This document shows, one piece after another, positions 1 to 8,576 of a stretch of 64,000 nucleotides of DNA (its first letter is position 1; each line of letters opens with the position of its first letter). The stretch covers positions 248,001 through 312,000 of the forward strand of contig CAWKIA010000018.1 in the NCBI GenBank assembly GCA_963849635.1. The letters are read 5' to 3'. The position numbers were made by a program, and so were the translations under genes. This stretch comes from CAVRUD01 sp963849635 (GTDB lineage: Bacteria > Chloroflexota > Chloroflexia > Thermomicrobiales > UBA6265). The notes beneath the pieces are model-generated. The model ran no database searches. It saw only the letters and a list, made by a program, of their open reading frames with translations, and was not told the origin of the DNA.

Positions 1-330
1 CTGGAGGCGAGCATCGGCGGTTTGCTCGCCTTGGATGAACTCGGCGGTGATTCCGGTTACTTCGGTGAATTTGGCAAGGGCTGCCTCAAGGAATGGGAGA
101 TCGGGATCCGTGGAATTGGATAGAACGGCTTGGATCGATTGCCCGCTAAGATCTGTACGGAAACCCTGGGGAACGACGAGGGTTGAGCCAAGTGCGAAGG
201 TGGCGGGGGTGGAGTCCTGGGCGAACGCCCCTGAGGCGGTGGCTTGGGAAAGGGCCGCGAAGGCGATGCCTGAGAGTCCGACGCCAGCGGCACCGCGAAG
301 GAGATCTCGGCGGGAGATGGCCCCGCGCAT
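1..330 (-). CDS. ABC transporter substrate-binding protein, N-terminal part (cut by window edge)
   Basis: Only the first 110 codons are inside the window; the rest lies to the left. The start at 330 gives a twin-arginine signal (SRRDLLRGAAGVG followed by an Ala-rich hydrophobic stretch and a FAQ-type cleavage region). The mature part holds FLEAALAKFTEVTGI and a GEQTADARL segment, typical of family 1 extracellular solute-binding proteins that bind sugars for ABC importers. By family knowledge it would be exported and capture substrate outside the membrane; the substrate cannot be told. A good promoter candidate lies about 200 bases upstream, so it appears to be transcribed apart from the btpA-like gene before it. 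Confidence 0.72.
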   Translation of the reverse strand, partial: MRGAISRRDLLRGAAGVGLSGIAFAALSQATASGAFAQDSTPATFALGSTLVVPQGFRTDLSGQSIQAVLSNSTDPDLPFLEAALAKFTEVTGITAEFIQGEQTADARLQ

Positions 331-411
331 GAAAGTCACTCAGCAAGCTGCCAACTATCCGGTTCTGATCAGTTGGACTGCACGGTTTCTCCTCCTGTGG
401 AAACGGACAGA

Positions 412-429
412 CTGAACGTCCGTGTTCAG
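412..429. promoter_or_regulatory. Candidate operator palindrome
   Basis: CTGAAC, six bases, GTTCAG: a perfect 18-base dyad in the leader of a sugar-type ABC operon. Dyads of this size are typical of LacI or GntR type repressors. No regulator gene is adjacent, so assignment is a guess. Confidence 0.28.
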
Positions 430-540
430 CACGCCTTGTGTACCTGCATCGACCTGGATTTTCCGGGATTGCACCCTCTATAGAATACCTCCTCATGCAG
501 GGTCGGCTCCGGACCCGGCCGCAGGCAGGTAAGGCTACAC

Positions 541-570
541 GTATAACATATTGTGGGCAGATATGGTCAA
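541..570 (-). promoter_or_regulatory. Candidate sigma-70 promoter for the binding-protein gene
   Basis: On the minus strand TTGACC (570-565) is followed after 18 bases by TTATAC (546-541). It points at the binding-protein start at 330. Matches are good but this is pattern recognition only. Confidence 0.42.
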
Positions 571-658
571 GCAAATGTGGCGTCCCACACACCATTTTTC
601 AGGCAAACCGGGAGCCTTGTCGGGAAATCAGTCATAATGCACAGCATAGGTCTTCGCG

Positions 659-1480
659 CTATCGCATCCCCCGCACAACACCCATCAGGTCGTTCACCCT
701 GTCTGAATCGACTCGGTTCCAAGTGACCCCGTCGACTTTGAGGCTTGACCCAACAATCGCTCCATCAGCATGCTGCAAGAGCGCTGATGCATTGCCGACC
801 TTCAGACCGGTATTGACGAGAATGGGCACGCCCGAACCGCGGATCGCGGCAGCGACCTGGCCCAAAATTGAATCGTCGATCGCCTGGGAGGTGATCGGCC
901 CCGAAACACAGATGGCATCGGGACTCGACGAGAAGACGACCGATCGAGCAACTTCCGGCACTGGACGCGGAGCAAGAGGGGCGGCAAACTCGGCGTTGAT
1001 GTTGTAGATGAGTCGGACATCGTCCGCCCCGATCTCTCGCCGATAGCGATGAGCGTCTCCCGCCGAGCGGACCCACAAGCCAAAGTCGCCAGCAAAAGCT
1101 CCGGTGAAGATCTCACGCGCAAATACTGCGCCCGTTGCCTTGGCGACGGCAATCGTCGCCCGGGGATCCCAGAGCACGTTCACCCCAAACGGAACTGAGA
1201 GCTCCGCTCGGGTCGATGCGATGACGTCTGCCATGGCTGCGACAGATGCGGCATCCGCGTCCAGCCGATACGGCCTATCATTTTCGTTGCAATACATCAC
1301 CGCGTCGATGCCGCCTGCCTGAAGTGCCTCGATGTCACGGCGTACCCAGTCGCGAATGGCGTTCATGCCACCAGCCGCACCGTACAGCGGAGTCCCTGGC
1401 AGAGCGGGGAGATGGACCATCCCAATGATCGGCTTCGTGACCCCGGTCAGTTCAGAGAGCCAATTGGCGCTAGTTTCCAT
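659..1480 (-). CDS. BtpA/SgcQ family protein
   Basis: A 273-residue protein. The start at 1480 is chosen because GGAGG lies just before it; the reading frame is open 43 codons further upstream without such a site. The N-terminus KPIIGMVHLPALPG and later blocks such as MYCNENDRPY and IVGSSLKVDG are hallmarks of the BtpA/SgcQ family, a TIM-barrel group named for a cyanobacterial photosystem I biogenesis factor and an E. coli sugar-cluster protein. The biochemical role is not established; members often sit beside sugar transporters and kinases, as here next to an ABC binding protein. Cytosolic, no signal or membrane segment. Confidence 0.85.
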   Translation of the reverse strand: METSANWLSELTGVTKPIIGMVHLPALPGTPLYGAAGGMNAIRDWVRRDIEALQAGGIDAVMYCNENDRPYRLDADAASVAAMADVIASTRAELSVPFGVNVLWDPRATIAVAKATGAVFAREIFTGAFAGDFGLWVRSAGDAHRYRREIGADDVRLIYNINAEFAAPLAPRPVPEVARSVVFSSSPDAICVSGPITSQAIDDSILGQVAAAIRGSGVPILVNTGLKVGNASALLQHADGAIVGSSLKVDGVTWNRVDSDRVNDLMGVVRGMR

Positions 1481-1590
1481 TCCCAACCACTTCCTCCGAA
1501 AATCGAACCGCGCCGGTTGCGAATCCCTGAAGTACCAGGGTATCGCAGCCGGCGCGCGTTTGGTTGTCGGGACCAAAAACAAGCAGTGAA

Positions 1591-2562
1591 CTACTGGTAG
1601 CAGACCCAATTTGGCGAGGGGTCGAGCGCCAGAACCTCGGCCGCGGACATCAAGGGCTCGTCGAATGGGTAGAAAAGTTTGATCCCGAAGTACTCGATGG
1701 GCTCTTGCGTAATGACGACCTCGTACGTCGCCATCTTCGTCTCCGGATCCCCGTGTCCGTCCATGTCGATCACCAATTGGACACCGGGTACAGGAGCGAG
1801 CTCCTCTTTGTTCTCGATCATCGTGTAATAGAACTGGTGCACGACGAGGACCTTAGGTGGCAGACCGAACTCGGCGCAGCGGTCTACCAATCGATGCTGA
1901 GCGGACGTGATCTCCGCAGCGGATAGGGTGCCAAACACGTCCTGACCTGGGACCTCGCCGGGAGGCACCCTGAACTCTGGATCGAGGGCGAGGTGGACGT
2001 GTTCATTCCCGATCCACTCGTCAAACGCGTCGAGCTCATCCTCAAATGGATGCAAGCCGAACTGATAGTCCAGGAAGAGCAGCATGCCATGAGCGGCGGT
2101 GTAGTCGACGTATTGCTGTACGAGGTCGGAGTCGGTGTAATCGAGATACATCCCGTCCGAACCGGCCTCTCCCTGGGCGACCGACGCGATCACCTCCAGC
2201 CCGATCACCACCGGCCGGCTCGGATCGGCGGCCTGGTATTCAGCGGCTTGTATCTTCGAGCGCCTCCCGCAGGCCATCCAGATCGTCGTTGACTCCGTAT
2301 TCGCCAAGAATGCCCATGTTTGGGTTCGTCGGAAAGCCGTAGTAGGTCAGAATTCGATTCGCCGGCAGGAGACCGTCTCCGCTAACCTGCTGGAACCGTT
2401 CCTGGCGAGGGCCGTCTACCGGGATGATGGTTGTGCCGTCACCCACGATCTCAGCTTCGTTTGCGCCCACATCTTGCCGGATACCAAAAGACATGCCCGC
2501 GGACGCCGCGCCCGCCTGTACGATCGCCCGCCGTGTCAGTCCACGGCCACTCTGCTCGACAT
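1591..2562 (-). pseudogene. Secreted barrel-like protein, copy 1, split by two frameshifts
   Basis: A second copy of the protein encoded at 2680-3909, broken as written. The main part reads in one frame (1591 to about 2257), the preceding part in another (about 2257 to 2540). Near 2254-2257 one extra base between GAA and CAAGCC moves the frame; removing it gives LED-QAAEYQAADPSRP, matching the neighbour. Upstream, ATG 2562 starts MSSRVAVD and would run into LTRRAIVQAGAASAG, a twin-arginine signal, if one C is added near 2540. The repaired protein would be about 323 residues with the same eight strand-like segments as copy 2 (ILTYYG, LLFLDYQ, LALDPEF, VLVVHQF, IDMDGHG). Either an assembly error or a young pseudogene. 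Function unknown. Confidence 0.6.
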
Positions 2563-2679
2563 CAACAATGGGTTGATCACTGACTTCACCAGGAATACTC
2601 CCTACCGATCACGTCGAGGCCGGGTTCCGGCAACAAATGCGCGGCCCCATCAGCCATAACGCCTCGATCGGTGGTGCAG

Positions 2680-3909
2680 TTACTGGTAGATAATCAGGTC
2701 CGGCACCGGATCGAGACTAACTATTTCGCGGGCGGTGAGCAGCGGGATATCCTGATCATAGAACAATTTGACGCCGCTGTAATCGAGTGGTTGACTCGAG
2801 ATCACTGCTCCGTATGTTTCAAGTTTGGTGCTGGGCGGACCATGTCCGTCCATGACGATCACCAATTGCACACCCGGTACGGTCGCGATGTTCTCCTTGT
2901 TCTGGATCATCGACGGCAAGAACTGATGCACGACCAGGACCTTAGGAGGAATGCCGAGACCTGTGGTCAATTCGACAAGATACTGCTGGGCATGGAGCAC
3001 ATCGGCGTCAGTGATTGAGCCGATATGATCCCCTGGTACCTCCCCCTCCGCTATCGCGAACTCCGGGTCGAGAGCCAGGTGGACATTCGGTTGCTCCAGG
3101 AACGACCGGACCAACTCAAGTTCCTCCGGGACACCCCGCCGGCCAATCTGCACATCGAGGAAAACCAGCATGTCGTGAGCAGCGGCATAGTCGATGTATT
3201 CCTGGACAGTGGACGCATCGGTATTCAATAGCCAGCTTCCGTCTTCTTGCTCGCTACCCTGGGCAACCGAGGCGATCACCTCGAAAGCTAGCTTGATCGG
3301 CCGTGACGGGTCTGCCGTACTGTATTCCTCGGCCTGCTCTTCAAGGAGTTCGCGCAAACCATCGAGATCGTTCTCAACGCCATATTGGCCGAGGATGCCC
3401 ATGTTGGAGTCGTGCGGATGACCGTAGAAGGTCAGGATCCTGTACTGGGGAAGCAATGAACCATCAGCCGATGCGACGGTCTCCGGTTGGTCGAGATTGA
3501 CTGTTGCCGTGACGATTTCGGTCGGAGCCGGCTCGGTCGACTCTGCGTCGTCATTGGATTCCTGGCTCTCATCGGCTTCGGAGTCGTCCGCCCCGACCGC
3601 TGGGAGAGTGACATCGCTCTGTCCATCGCCCTGTCCCTGAGCACTCTGCCTTGTGTCGCTGGCGGCTAACCGGGTGGAATCCGAACCAGCGCCGGTCGCA
3701 AATGCAGCAACACAGACGAGTAGAAGCACCAGCAACGCGCTGAGCGTCCGGTCGGACGGTAGCCAGCTCGGGGTCGATGCATGCATCCAGTGCGGATTGA
3801 ACTCAAACCGGCGCGGACGCGGCGGAGGCGGCGGCGACGAGTTCCACTCCGACGAGAATGGAGCCGGTGCGCCGGAACGCTCCCGCCTCGATTTGGCGGG
3901 ACTAGACAT
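2680..3909 (-). CDS. Membrane-anchored barrel-like extracytoplasmic protein, copy 2, function unknown
   Basis: 409 residues from ATG 3909, preceded by AGGAG. Residues 1-55 are basic and Pro-rich, 57-77 form one membrane anchor (LSALLVLLLVCVAAFATG), 80-145 are Asp/Glu/Ser-rich and probably disordered, and 150-409 form a globular domain. That domain shows eight hydrophobic strand-like segments with polar ends (ILTFYGH, LAFEVIAS, MLVFLDVQ, LALDPEF, VLVVHQF, IVMDGHG, VKLFYDQ, LIIYQ), the pattern of a TIM barrel with acidic residues and a His at the strand ends. I infer a glycosidase-like pocket on the cell surface; no family name is recognised. It lies between an L,D-transpeptidase and its own damaged paralogue. 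Confidence 0.75.
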   Translation of the reverse strand: MSSPAKSRRERSGAPAPFSSEWNSSPPPPPRPRRFEFNPHWMHASTPSWLPSDRTLSALLVLLLVCVAAFATGAGSDSTRLAASDTRQSAQGQGDGQSDVTLPAVGADDSEADESQESNDDAESTEPAPTEIVTATVNLDQPETVASADGSLLPQYRILTFYGHPHDSNMGILGQYGVENDLDGLRELLEEQAEEYSTADPSRPIKLAFEVIASVAQGSEQEDGSWLLNTDASTVQEYIDYAAAHDMLVFLDVQIGRRGVPEELELVRSFLEQPNVHLALDPEFAIAEGEVPGDHIGSITDADVLHAQQYLVELTTGLGIPPKVLVVHQFLPSMIQNKENIATVPGVQLVIVMDGHGPPSTKLETYGAVISSQPLDYSGVKLFYDQDIPLLTAREIVSLDPVPDLIIYQ

Positions 3910-4212
3910 GAAGACTCCTGCAGCGGGCCGCAACCAGTACACACCCGGTCTCATAATCCGGCATTCCAAGGACATTCGCGAAATCTATGCCGGAATTCAG
4001 GCGGTGCGCTGGTCACGGGATCACCGGCGTCCGACCTGGACTGACGTCAGGAACCCCCGTTGGTTCCGCCGATGTTGTCCGGACAGCATGCCATGTCGCC
4101 GCCGCGACGGCAATGTTCGCAGGGTTATGCAAACCTCGCGGAGCGCAGTTGGATGCGCCCGAGGTCCTGAGACAAAGAGCAGGACTGCCAGGTCGATCGG
4201 GACCGTACCGAG
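3910..4212. other. Intergenic region, no gene seen
   Basis: About 300 bases between the L,D-transpeptidase stop and the barrel-protein start, both on the minus strand. Long reading frames here are out-of-frame continuations. A 7-base inverted repeat (CCGGCAT and ATGCCGG, near 3956-3995) flanks 22 bases. No convincing promoter or RNA gene. Confidence 0.4.
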
Positions 4213-5808
4213 CTACTTGTGAACGACGAGTGGGGTCCCAATCGCTGCCCAATCCCAGACAAATCGGGAGTCATCGAGGAGAAGGTTGAGGCAGCCATGG
4301 CTACCAGGCCGGCCGATGGTTTCCGGCGTTCGCCACCAGGCGAAATGGATCGCGTGGCCCCGGTCCGTGAAATACTGGGTGAAGAGAACATCTTCGAGTT
4401 TGAAGAAGCTCTCGGCGCCGATGGCGCCGCTCGTCATTGTCTCGTTGGCCACCCGATTATTGATGAAATAGTAGCCCGGCGGAGTCTCCCAACCTGCCAT
4501 CCCGGATGTCATAACCATCGTCCGCACCGCTTCTCTGCCGTCGTAGGCGATCATCAGTTGCTGGGTCAGGTTGACGTCGAGCCACTTACCGGTGGCTGGT
4601 GCTTCTGGGGGAATCGGTGTCGGCGCGACTGGAGCATTTCGCCCGACGTTGCGGGCGTAGATGAAACGATTCTGGCCGACTTGCGCCCAGAGGTCGGCGC
4701 CCTCGAAAACCTCTTCACCCTTGACCCAGGCGGTCACTTCGAGCGGATCCCCGTAGACCAACTCATCGACAACCTTCGACGTTGTCGAGGGCTGCTCACG
4801 CACGTTGGTTTCTCCCAGGGCTCCGCCTTGCCAGACACTGGCATTCCAATCCGCAAGTGATCGCTGTGGTAGCGCCGGTGGCTCTTTGATAAAATCCGCC
4901 GAAACCCAGCCGGAATAACCATCGACGTATCCCGGAACCCAATCCCGATGGGTGCCGGGCGCCGAAATGAACTCGGCATTATCCGGGACGACGACCTCGA
5001 CCTCGGCGTCCAGCCCGGGCGCCATGCGCACGCGAAGTCCATCGGACGCATCGACAAGGAAGGTGGTACCCCCCGTAGGCGGTGCGGGTGTGAACGCGAG
5101 GTCAGTTAGCAACCCTTTCGCCTCGGCCGCCGCTTCGCCCATCGGCCGGAGCGAGATCCGGTTTCCGCCCGCATCCTCGACGACCGCCTTCTCGAATACC
5201 TGAACGGTGCTGCTCGACTCTTCGTCTGCGAACGTTTCGGATACCGGGTATCCGAGGACTGCGAGGCCGCCACGCTCGTTCCAAAACGTCGCCATCCGGC
5301 CGCTGATCGTGTGTCCGCTTTCGGGAAAGTACGTGCAGGACGCCGCGCCCCGGGTACAACCGCTGACTCGAGTCCGAGCCGCCCGGGGCGTCTGATCCGT
5401 ATGGACCTGAGAACCAAGGTGCTGGCCTTGCACATCCCAGGGAGATTGGAGCGTCGGGTCATAGACGAGCGTGATTCCCGCAAACGACTGCAAGACCGCT
5501 CCAGAGTCAGAATCGAATCGCTCCTCTGAGATTGGCAGGCCGAAGGTGCCTTCGCCGCCGTTTTGCTCCCAGACGCCGAGAAACGGATCTTTCAAGTTGT
5601 GCCCGGTCTCGGCGAAGTATCGATTGACCCGTGTAGTGACAGGAACAATCTCCTGGCTCCCCTGGGATTGCGCCAACCCGGATCGCCTACCACTAAGAGA
5701 CGCCAACACTGCTCCCACCGCGGTTCCGGCGAAGGCGCGCCGAGTCAGCAGACGCGATCGCATGCCGCCCGCGACGTGAGTCAGATTTACTGAGTTCAAC
5801 CGGCCCAT
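4213..5808 (-). CDS. L,D-transpeptidase with SH3-like repeats
   Basis: 531 residues from ATG 5808, which follows a GAGGGGA ribosome site. A twin-arginine signal (SRLLTRRAFAG) is near residue 20. The middle holds segments such as QNGGEGTFGLPISEE and GLAVLGYPVSE, resembling LGFP-type wall-binding repeats, followed by one or two SH3-like domains (GLRVRMAPG, TNVREQPSTTSKV). The C-terminal YkuD domain shows AIHFAWW and then SHGCLNL, the His and Cys motifs of the active site. By family knowledge such enzymes make 3-3 peptidoglycan cross-links or attach proteins to the wall outside the membrane. It stands alone, upstream of the barrel-like pair on the same strand. Confidence 0.9.
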   Translation of the reverse strand: MGRLNSVNLTHVAGGMRSRLLTRRAFAGTAVGAVLASLSGRRSGLAQSQGSQEIVPVTTRVNRYFAETGHNLKDPFLGVWEQNGGEGTFGLPISEERFDSDSGAVLQSFAGITLVYDPTLQSPWDVQGQHLGSQVHTDQTPRAARTRVSGCTRGAASCTYFPESGHTISGRMATFWNERGGLAVLGYPVSETFADEESSSTVQVFEKAVVEDAGGNRISLRPMGEAAAEAKGLLTDLAFTPAPPTGGTTFLVDASDGLRVRMAPGLDAEVEVVVPDNAEFISAPGTHRDWVPGYVDGYSGWVSADFIKEPPALPQRSLADWNASVWQGGALGETNVREQPSTTSKVVDELVYGDPLEVTAWVKGEEVFEGADLWAQVGQNRFIYARNVGRNAPVAPTPIPPEAPATGKWLDVNLTQQLMIAYDGREAVRTMVMTSGMAGWETPPGYYFINNRVANETMTSGAIGAESFFKLEDVLFTQYFTDRGHAIHFAWWRTPETIGRPGSHGCLNLLLDDSRFVWDWAAIGTPLVVHK

Positions 5809-6093
5809 GGGATCCCCTCGATGGCTGGGAGAAGCAACACACGCCGGTGGGTCGGGCGTCTCGCGACGCCAGGCTCGACCGGCTATCACTGTTTTGCTGA
5901 GTGGTCAGCATGGTCCGCCTCGACCATATTGGCGCACTTTGGAATACGTCCCGACGCATAAATTGGACGTATCCGGACCATTCCCCGACCGTAGAATGCT
6001 TCAGTGCAGCGTCTGTATGAATCCATTAACGTCAGCGAGATGCCTTGCGTTTCGCAAAGTCCAAACTCGACGACGTAGTCGAAAGGAACGTCA

Positions 6094-6498
6094 GTGCCAA
6101 AATCGCTCGCCCGCAGAATAAGCCGCGATGACGCCGGAGTCGTGCGCAGCCCGAGCGGCCTTCCAACGCGCTATCTCGTCGATGGATCCATTGGTTCCGC
6201 GAAAATCTTCGTCGCTGAACAAACACTTCGCCCAGGCGATCGAGTACTTCTGCACACCCATCCTGAGGACGAAGTTCTCGTCTTCCGAGCGGGTACAGGC
6301 GTCGCCAGGCTTGGCGAGGACGAGGTTACGATCGGCGATGGGGTGACGCTGTTCATTCCAGCTGGAGTCGTTCATGGCTTCGGCAACACTGGCAAAGAGG
6401 TACTTGAAGTCCTCGTGATTTTTCCTGGGTCATCATTCGCGGATACTACGCTCCTTGAGAGCGGAACCGGGCTGGCGGAGTCGACCGGGCTGACATAG
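6094..6498 (+). CDS. Small cupin-domain protein
   Basis: 134 residues from GTG 6094, with AAAGGA about seven bases before it. A single cupin barrel: the first motif has His54, His56 and Glu60 (RVLLHTHPEDEVLVF), the second His94 (IPAGVVHGFGN), together the usual four metal ligands. The position of Glu fits metal-binding small cupins. Substrate unknown; the asparaginase gene follows 50 bases later on the same strand and may share a transcript. Cytosolic. Confidence 0.85.
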   Translation: MPKSLARRISRDDAGVVRSPSGLPTRYLVDGSIGSAKIFVAEQTLRPGDRVLLHTHPEDEVLVFRAGTGVARLGEDEVTIGDGVTLFIPAGVVHGFGNTGKEVLEVLVIFPGSSFADTTLLESGTGLAESTGLT

Positions 6499-6548
6499 GA
6501 TCACCGCCGCAATCGACACTGTCGTGACTTCATCTGAAAGGGCGAAGG

Positions 6549-7550
6549 GTGCCTACGGAACTGGCCGAAGTGACTCGCGGAGGGATCCGCGAAAGCCTCC
6601 ATCACGGGATCATTGCCGTGGCAGATTCCGACGGGGAGATCGTTGCGTCCGCGGGTGACCCCGGCCAGGTCGCCTTCTTCCGCTCGTCGGCCAAACCATT
6701 TCAGGCAATACCGCTAATCGAGTCAGGCGCGGCTGACCGGTTTGGCTTCACTCCCGCCGAACTCGCTCTGTGCTGCGCCTCACACGTCGGTTCGAGCGAG
6801 CACCAGCGGCAAGTATCCGCGATGCTCGCGAAGCTGGACCTCGACTCCAGCGCTCTTCAGTGCGGTGTTTTCAGGCCCGGCGGTATCGAGGAATTCGGCC
6901 AGGCCGCACCCAGTCCACTCCGGTGTGACTGCTCGGGAAAACACAGTGGCATGCTGGCCGCCTGCCTCCAGCTGGGTCTGCCCATTGACGACTATCTTGC
7001 GCCGGACCACCCGTTGCAGCAACAGATCCTCTCGATCATGGCGACCGTCATGCGGGTTCCCAGTGAATCGATCGTGCTCGGGACCGACGGGTGCAGCTTG
7101 CCAACGTTTGCGGGCTCGGTCGGATCGTTCGCGACCGCTTTCGCGATTCTGGCGCATGCCTCGGCATGCGGCGCGGACGCGCCCCATAGTGATGCGTTGC
7201 GACGCCTGGGCGCCGCGATGGTGGCCCATCCGGAGAACGTCTCGGGTCACGGCCAGCTCGTCACCGATCTGATGATTGTCGGCGAGGGCCGGATCGTGGC
7301 GAAGAGCGGCGCTGAGGGCCTACTTTGCTTTGCTCTGCCGGAATCCAGACTGGGGGTCGCGATCAGAGTGCTCGACGGTTCGCATCGATCGCACACGGTC
7401 ATCGCGGCACGGGTGCTTCAGGAACTTGATGCCGTCCCTGAGAGCGCTATCACCGAGTTGCTCCGGCGACACGACCTGCGCGTGTTCAACCACAACCACC
7501 GCCACGTCGGGGACCATCAGGCTGTGTTTTCCCTTAGCTACGCGGCCTAG
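6549..7550 (+). CDS. L-asparaginase II family protein
   Basis: 333 residues from GTG 6549 with an AAGG ribosome site. It matches the asparaginase II family (Rhizobium-type, distinct from the classical AnsA/AnsB fold) through SSAKPFQAIPLIESGAADRFG, CCASHVGSSEHQ, CDCSGKHSGML, GTDGCSLPTFA and NVSGHGQLVTDLM. These carry the conserved Ser, Lys and Cys-rich residues of the family. It would hydrolyse L-asparagine to aspartate and ammonia in the cytosol. A strong bidirectional terminator hairpin follows. Confidence 0.9.
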   Translation: MPTELAEVTRGGIRESLHHGIIAVADSDGEIVASAGDPGQVAFFRSSAKPFQAIPLIESGAADRFGFTPAELALCCASHVGSSEHQRQVSAMLAKLDLDSSALQCGVFRPGGIEEFGQAAPSPLRCDCSGKHSGMLAACLQLGLPIDDYLAPDHPLQQQILSIMATVMRVPSESIVLGTDGCSLPTFAGSVGSFATAFAILAHASACGADAPHSDALRRLGAAMVAHPENVSGHGQLVTDLMIVGEGRIVAKSGAEGLLCFALPESRLGVAIRVLDGSHRSHTVIAARVLQELDAVPESAITELLRRHDLRVFNHNHRHVGDHQAVFSLSYAA

Positions 7551-7560
7551 CTTACACAGC

Positions 7561-7590
7561 GCGAGGGGGAGGCACTATCCTCCCCCTCGC
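7561..7590. terminator. Bidirectional hairpin between convergent genes
   Basis: GCGAGGGGGAGG, loop CACTAT, CCTCCCCCTCGC: a perfect 12-pair stem with a 6-base loop, placed between the ends of the convergent asparaginase and protease genes. Confidence 0.75.
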
Positions 7591-7629
7591 TATCTCGGCA
7601 CATTCAATCGGGAATCGGCTACTACCGCG

Positions 7630-8325
7630 CTAGTCGCTGCGGCGCATCCCGGTGACCAGCATCACGTAGTACAGCAGGGTCAGCACCGAAGCGGCAAACC
7701 CGGCGATATAGGTCCAGGCAGCAGAGTCCAGAACCTTCGCGACTCCCCGCGACTCTTCACCGCCCGCAACTCCGCCGTCGACGATTCCGATCTGGACCAA
7801 CGCCGCTTTCGCGCGTCGGGTCGCATCGAACTCGACCGGGAGCGTCACCAGCGCGAACAGGGTGCTCAGGCCGAACAACGCAACGCCCGCCCAGGCCAGA
7901 CCAATGCTCTGAAGCAAGAGGCCAGCGAACAGGACAATGAAGCCAAAATTCGAGCCGATGTTGACGGCCGGCACGATCGCCGTCCGGACCTTCAGTGGGC
8001 CGTACGCCTTGGCATGCTGGATCGCGTGCCCGGCCTCATGGGCCGCGATTCCGACCGCCGCGATAGAAGGTACGCCGTAAACGCCCTGCGATAGTCGCAG
8101 CACGCGCTTTCGCGGATCGTAGTGGTCGCTCAGCTCGCCCGGAATCGCTTCGATCGCAACGTCGTACAGGCCGTTCGCGTCAAGAACTTGCCGTGCGGCC
8201 TGCGCGCCAGTGATCCCCCGAGAATTTCGAACCTTGCTGAACTTGGCATAGGTCCCGCGCACCTTGCTCTGCGCCCAGAGCATCAAGATGACACCTGGCA
8301 ACATGAATACGATATAGATAAGCAT
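7630..8325 (-). CDS. YugP-type membrane zinc metallopeptidase
   Basis: 231 residues from ATG 8325 (AGAAGGA just upstream). An N-terminal helix (residues 1-18), the zinc motif HEAGH at 96-100, and three more hydrophobic segments near 115-160 and 205-225 match the YugP family (neutral zinc metallopeptidase 2). By family knowledge it is an integral membrane protease of unclear substrate. Length is the usual one for the family. It is divergent from the prenyltransferase gene and convergent with asparaginase, so it is a single-gene unit. Confidence 0.9.
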   Translation of the reverse strand: MLIYIVFMLPGVILMLWAQSKVRGTYAKFSKVRNSRGITGAQAARQVLDANGLYDVAIEAIPGELSDHYDPRKRVLRLSQGVYGVPSIAAVGIAAHEAGHAIQHAKAYGPLKVRTAIVPAVNIGSNFGFIVLFAGLLLQSIGLAWAGVALFGLSTLFALVTLPVEFDATRRAKAALVQIGIVDGGVAGGEESRGVAKVLDSAAWTYIAGFAASVLTLLYYVMLVTGMRRSD

Positions 8326-8456
8326 CCGCCCCGTCCTTCTCCAACCGTCGATCCGCGCACTCGCCCCGATCAACTCGATCGGCACGGCGGATCGTCCGGT
8401 ATAGGGAGAACTGCACTCTCCCCTCGTAATAGTCTACGCTAAAATCGCCCGTACGG

Positions 8457-8499
8457 ATGCAGCCCAGAAGCCAGTATCCCGCACGTGTACGGGCTGCAT
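8457..8499. repeat. Inverted repeat in a divergent intergenic region
   Basis: ATGCAGCCC at 8457-8465 and GGGCTGCAT at 8491-8499, a perfect 9-base dyad with a 25-base spacer, between the YugP-type gene and the prenyltransferase gene. Could form a hairpin in either divergent leader or bind a regulator. Confidence 0.35.
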
Positions 8500-8576
8500 T
8501 CTGCCAACGTCACACCGGGCTCGGATGTGCGCATCGGCGGTCATTGGGAACGATGTACAGGTCAGAGGAGCAATGA

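Larger units (their letters stand above)
331..658. other. Intergenic leader of the binding-protein gene
   Basis: No gene is seen here. Read on the minus strand it holds a promoter candidate (541-570), a long untranslated leader of about 200 bases, and a perfect 6-6-6 inverted repeat at 412-429. A purine-rich GGAGGAG occurs inside the leader near 390-396 but has no convincing downstream start. Confidence 0.5.
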
